A stretch of 64,000 nt of DNA, from NCBI RefSeq assembly GCF_039614765.1, contig NZ_CP154879.1, positions 1,612,001 to 1,676,000 on the forward strand. The letters run 5' to 3'. The notes beneath the pieces were generated by a model. The model was not told the DNA's origin and did not search any database. It saw only the letters and a list, made by a program, of their open reading frames with translations. The position numbers and the translations under genes are program-made. Of the stretch, positions 62,229 through 64,000 are shown piece by piece (within the stretch, counting starts at the first letter, position 1; every line of letters starts with the position of its first letter). This DNA comes from Castellaniella sp. MT123. GTDB taxonomy: Bacteria; Pseudomonadota; Gammaproteobacteria; Burkholderiales; Burkholderiaceae_B.

Positions 62229-63248
62229 ATGAACACACTCAAGACGTATGCCGGACACTTCGCGCGCAAGACCTTCCTGATGCCAGGACTGGTCGCGCTG
62301 GCGCTCGGGCTGAGTGCGCAGGCGCCAGCCGCAGCGCAGACCGTCCTGAAAGCCGCTCACTCGTCGGCCACGTCCAGCACGGGTCACCAGGCATTCGAAT
62401 ACATGGCCCAGCAGCTGAAGCAAAAAACCGACGGCCGCATCACCATGCAGATCTTCCCCAGCTCGCAGCTGGGCAGCGAACGCGAACAGATCGAAAGCAT
62501 TCAGCTGGGCAACCTGGACATGTCCTTCGTGTCTTCAGCGGTCCTGGGTGCCTTCAACCCGCAGTTCTTCGCCCTGGACATCCCCTTCATGTTCAAGGAC
62601 CGCGCCGGCGTCTATCGCGTCCTGGACGGAAAAATCGGCACCCAGCTGATGGCCAGCCTGGACAAGGTCGGCATCAAGGGCCTGGCGTACTGGGAAAACG
62701 GCTTTCGCCAGCTGACCAACAACGTGCGCCCGATCCGCAGTCCGAAGGACCTCGAAGGCATGAAGATGCGCACCATGGAAAACGAAGTGCACATCGCCGC
62801 CTGGAAAGCCGAAGGCGCCAACCCCGCGCCGCTGGCATTCGGCGAACTGTTTACGGCGCTTCAGCAGGGCACGTTCGACGCCCAGGAAGGCCCGATCAAC
62901 CTGTTCTACGACATGAAGTTCTACGAGGTGCAGAAATACATCACGCGCACGAACCACGTGTATTCGCCCTGGCCCCTGCTGATCAATCCTGACGTCTACA
63001 ACAGCTTCAGCGCCAAGGACCGCGAAATTTTCGACCAGGTCGTCAAAGACACCACCCAATACCAGCGCACGCTGGCACAAAAGGCGGATGACAAGGCGGC
63101 CGCCGCCATGCCTCAGGTCCAGATCATCGACCTGACGCCGGAAGAGCACACCGCTTTTGCCAGCCGCATGGGCCCCATCCGGGAAATGGTCAAGAAAAAG
63201 GTCGGCGCCCAGATCGTGGACGCGATCGACGCCGAGGTCAACCGCTAA
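62229..63248 (+). CDS. dctP: TRAP transporter periplasmic binding protein, DctP-like
   Basis: Binding protein of 339 residues for a tripartite ATP-independent transporter of organic acids. The signal peptide is about 33 residues (LVALALGLSAQAPAAAQ). The mature start is VLKAAHSSATSSTGHQAFEY, and GLAYWENGFRQLTNNVRPIR carries the conserved Arg/Asn ligand region. PINLFYDMKFYEVQKYI is typical of DctP proteins. GGAG lies five bases before the ATG at 62229. Together with the FAD oxidase, a 2-hydroxy or sugar-derived acid is a likely ligand. Confidence 0.94.
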   Translation: MNTLKTYAGHFARKTFLMPGLVALALGLSAQAPAAAQTVLKAAHSSATSSTGHQAFEYMAQQLKQKTDGRITMQIFPSSQLGSEREQIESIQLGNLDMSFVSSAVLGAFNPQFFALDIPFMFKDRAGVYRVLDGKIGTQLMASLDKVGIKGLAYWENGFRQLTNNVRPIRSPKDLEGMKMRTMENEVHIAAWKAEGANPAPLAFGELFTALQQGTFDAQEGPINLFYDMKFYEVQKYITRTNHVYSPWPLLINPDVYNSFSAKDREIFDQVVKDTTQYQRTLAQKADDKAAAAMPQVQIIDLTPEEHTAFASRMGPIREMVKKKVGAQIVDAIDAEVNR

Positions 63249-63262
63249 CAGCCCCTCAGGCT

Positions 63263-63289
63263 CGGGTGCCGGACGCCGGCACCCGTTTT
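63263..63289 (+). terminator. Hairpin/attenuator between dctP and dctQ
   Basis: A ten-base perfect stem CGGGTGCCGG/CCGGCACCCG with an ACG loop is followed by TTTT. It would end or stabilise most transcripts after dctP, so that the binding protein exceeds the membrane subunits. Confidence 0.75.
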
Positions 63290-63356
63290 CCATCCCGGGC
63301 CGCCGCCATCCCGCGCATGCCGGCGCGGCTCCGAATCCATGCTCCGGAACACTACG

Positions 63357-63833
63357 ATGCTCAAGTGGATCGATGATCACTTCGAGGAAGCCCTGCTCGT
63401 CTTCCTGCTTTCCGCCATGTCCCTCCTGATCGGCGGCCAGGTCTTCATGCGGTATGTCATGATGAACTCGCTGGCCTGGTCCGAGGAACTGGCCCGCTAC
63501 TGTTTCATCTGGGCCACCTATCTTGGCGTCAGCTACGGCGTCAAACGCAAAGCCCACATTTGCGTCACCGCCGTCAGCGAACGCCTGTCGGGCAACCCGC
63601 AGCGCTATCTGCATATTTTCGCCTACCTGATCTTCGGCCTGTTCGCCTTCCTGGTCATGAAAGAAGGCTGGGCGCTGGCGATGAAGATCTTCCGCTTCGG
63701 ACAGAAATCGTCTTCCCTGGGGATCTACATGGGCTGGATCTACCTGGCACCGACCATCAGTTTCGGGTTGGTCGTCCTGCGTCTGCTGCAGGCGATCGGC
63801 CACGAAGTCCGCGCCATCCGTCAGGGAGCCTGA
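63357..63833 (+). CDS. dctQ: TRAP transporter small membrane subunit, DctQ-like
   Basis: Four-span membrane protein of 158 residues. Typical segments are VFMRYVMMNSLAWSEELARY and CFIWATYLGVSYGVKRKAHI. The ATG at 63357 matches the family start; an ATG at 63339 is possible. It works with the large subunit encoded three bases downstream. Confidence 0.92.
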   Translation: MLKWIDDHFEEALLVFLLSAMSLLIGGQVFMRYVMMNSLAWSEELARYCFIWATYLGVSYGVKRKAHICVTAVSERLSGNPQRYLHIFAYLIFGLFAFLVMKEGWALAMKIFRFGQKSSSLGIYMGWIYLAPTISFGLVVLRLLQAIGHEVRAIRQGA

Positions 63834-63836
63834 ACC

Positions 63837-64000
63837 ATGGTCTCGCTTCTTCTTTTCGGCACCTTCGTCCTCCTGCTCATTGCCGCCGTCCCGGTGGCGA
63901 TTTCCCTGGGCCTGGCCTCCGCGTTCGCGCTGCTCTACAGCGGCAAGGTCAGCAGCAGCTTCATCGCTCAGGGACTGGTGACCTCGATCGACTCGTTCCC
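63837..64000 (+). CDS. dctM: TRAP transporter large membrane subunit, DctM-like, 3' end missing
   Basis: The first 54 codons of the large permease subunit are present and then cut by the window edge. They read MVSLLLFGTFVLLLIAAVPV and continue with AISLGLASAFALLYSG, the usual DctM N-terminal membrane segment. Full-length proteins have about 425-430 residues. The start lies three bases after the dctQ stop. Confidence 0.93.
   Translation, partial: MVSLLLFGTFVLLLIAAVPVAISLGLASAFALLYSGKVSSSFIAQGLVTSIDSF

Overview
The window is GC-rich DNA packed with catabolic operons: ABC, TRAP and MFS transporters, CoA-ester enzymes, and LysR and IclR regulators. The set aat, bpt and pyrD close together, and the general gene repertoire, suggest a betaproteobacterium of the Burkholderiales, probably Alcaligenaceae (Bordetella, Achromobacter or Castellaniella-like). 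That placement is inferred from gene content only.

Layout. (1) 1-29500 is a large CoA-ester catabolic region. It opens with a partial Old Yellow Enzyme gene and a MaoC/HTD2-type hydratase. Next is a long minus-strand operon of an acyl-CoA dehydrogenase, a class III CoA-transferase, a nitronate monooxygenase stub and a complete Liv-type ABC transporter. A LysR gene and an MmgE/PrpD gene are divergent. A second minus operon encodes a DUF35 OB-fold protein, a thiolase-like protein, an acyl-CoA ligase, a class III CoA-transferase and a second HTD2-type hydratase. Facing it is a plus-strand run: enoyl-CoA hydratase, SDR, MaoC hydratase, acyl-CoA dehydrogenase and etfBA, closed by a terminator. Then come a class I CoA-transferase, an orphan Liv-type binding protein, a second MmgE/PrpD gene, a CitE-like lyase and an MFS transporter. 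The MmgE/PrpD, class III CoA-transferase, hydratase, CitE and dehydrogenase set resembles the Pseudomonas itaconate (rip) genes, so a branched C5 dicarboxylate may be a substrate or end product. (2) 29501-33290 has the signs of an integration scar: a flavoprotein-patatin fusion gene, a ParDE-like toxin-antitoxin pair and an integrase stub next to tRNA-Gly. (3) 33291-39853 is mostly housekeeping: a TSUP permease, a membrane metallophosphoesterase, a wrecked ferric-reductase gene carrying a 65-bp inverted copy of its neighbour, tRNA-Cys, AlkB, an M20 peptidase and two small unknowns.

(4) 39872-47326 is an amino-acid module: aspartase, a polar amino-acid ABC transporter, a ureohydrolase, a LysR regulator and asparaginase. 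(5) 47365-51726 holds a Nudix hydrolase, aat, a 2-hydroxyacid dehydrogenase, bpt and pyrD. (6) 51829-64000 is a sugar-acid module: a LysR gene, an AraD1/FAH protein, a polar-type ABC transporter, a UxaA-type dehydratase, an L-2-keto-3-deoxyarabonate dehydratase-like protein and an IclR gene. A GlcD-type FAD oxidase and a TRAP transporter follow, the latter cut by the window edge.

Scars are frequent: an IS630 transposase tail, a nitronate monooxygenase stub, an acyl-CoA dehydrogenase tail, an integrase stub and the ferric-reductase pseudogene. Together they suggest that the accessory region was assembled by repeated recombination. All identifications rest on reading motifs by eye; no database search was run.
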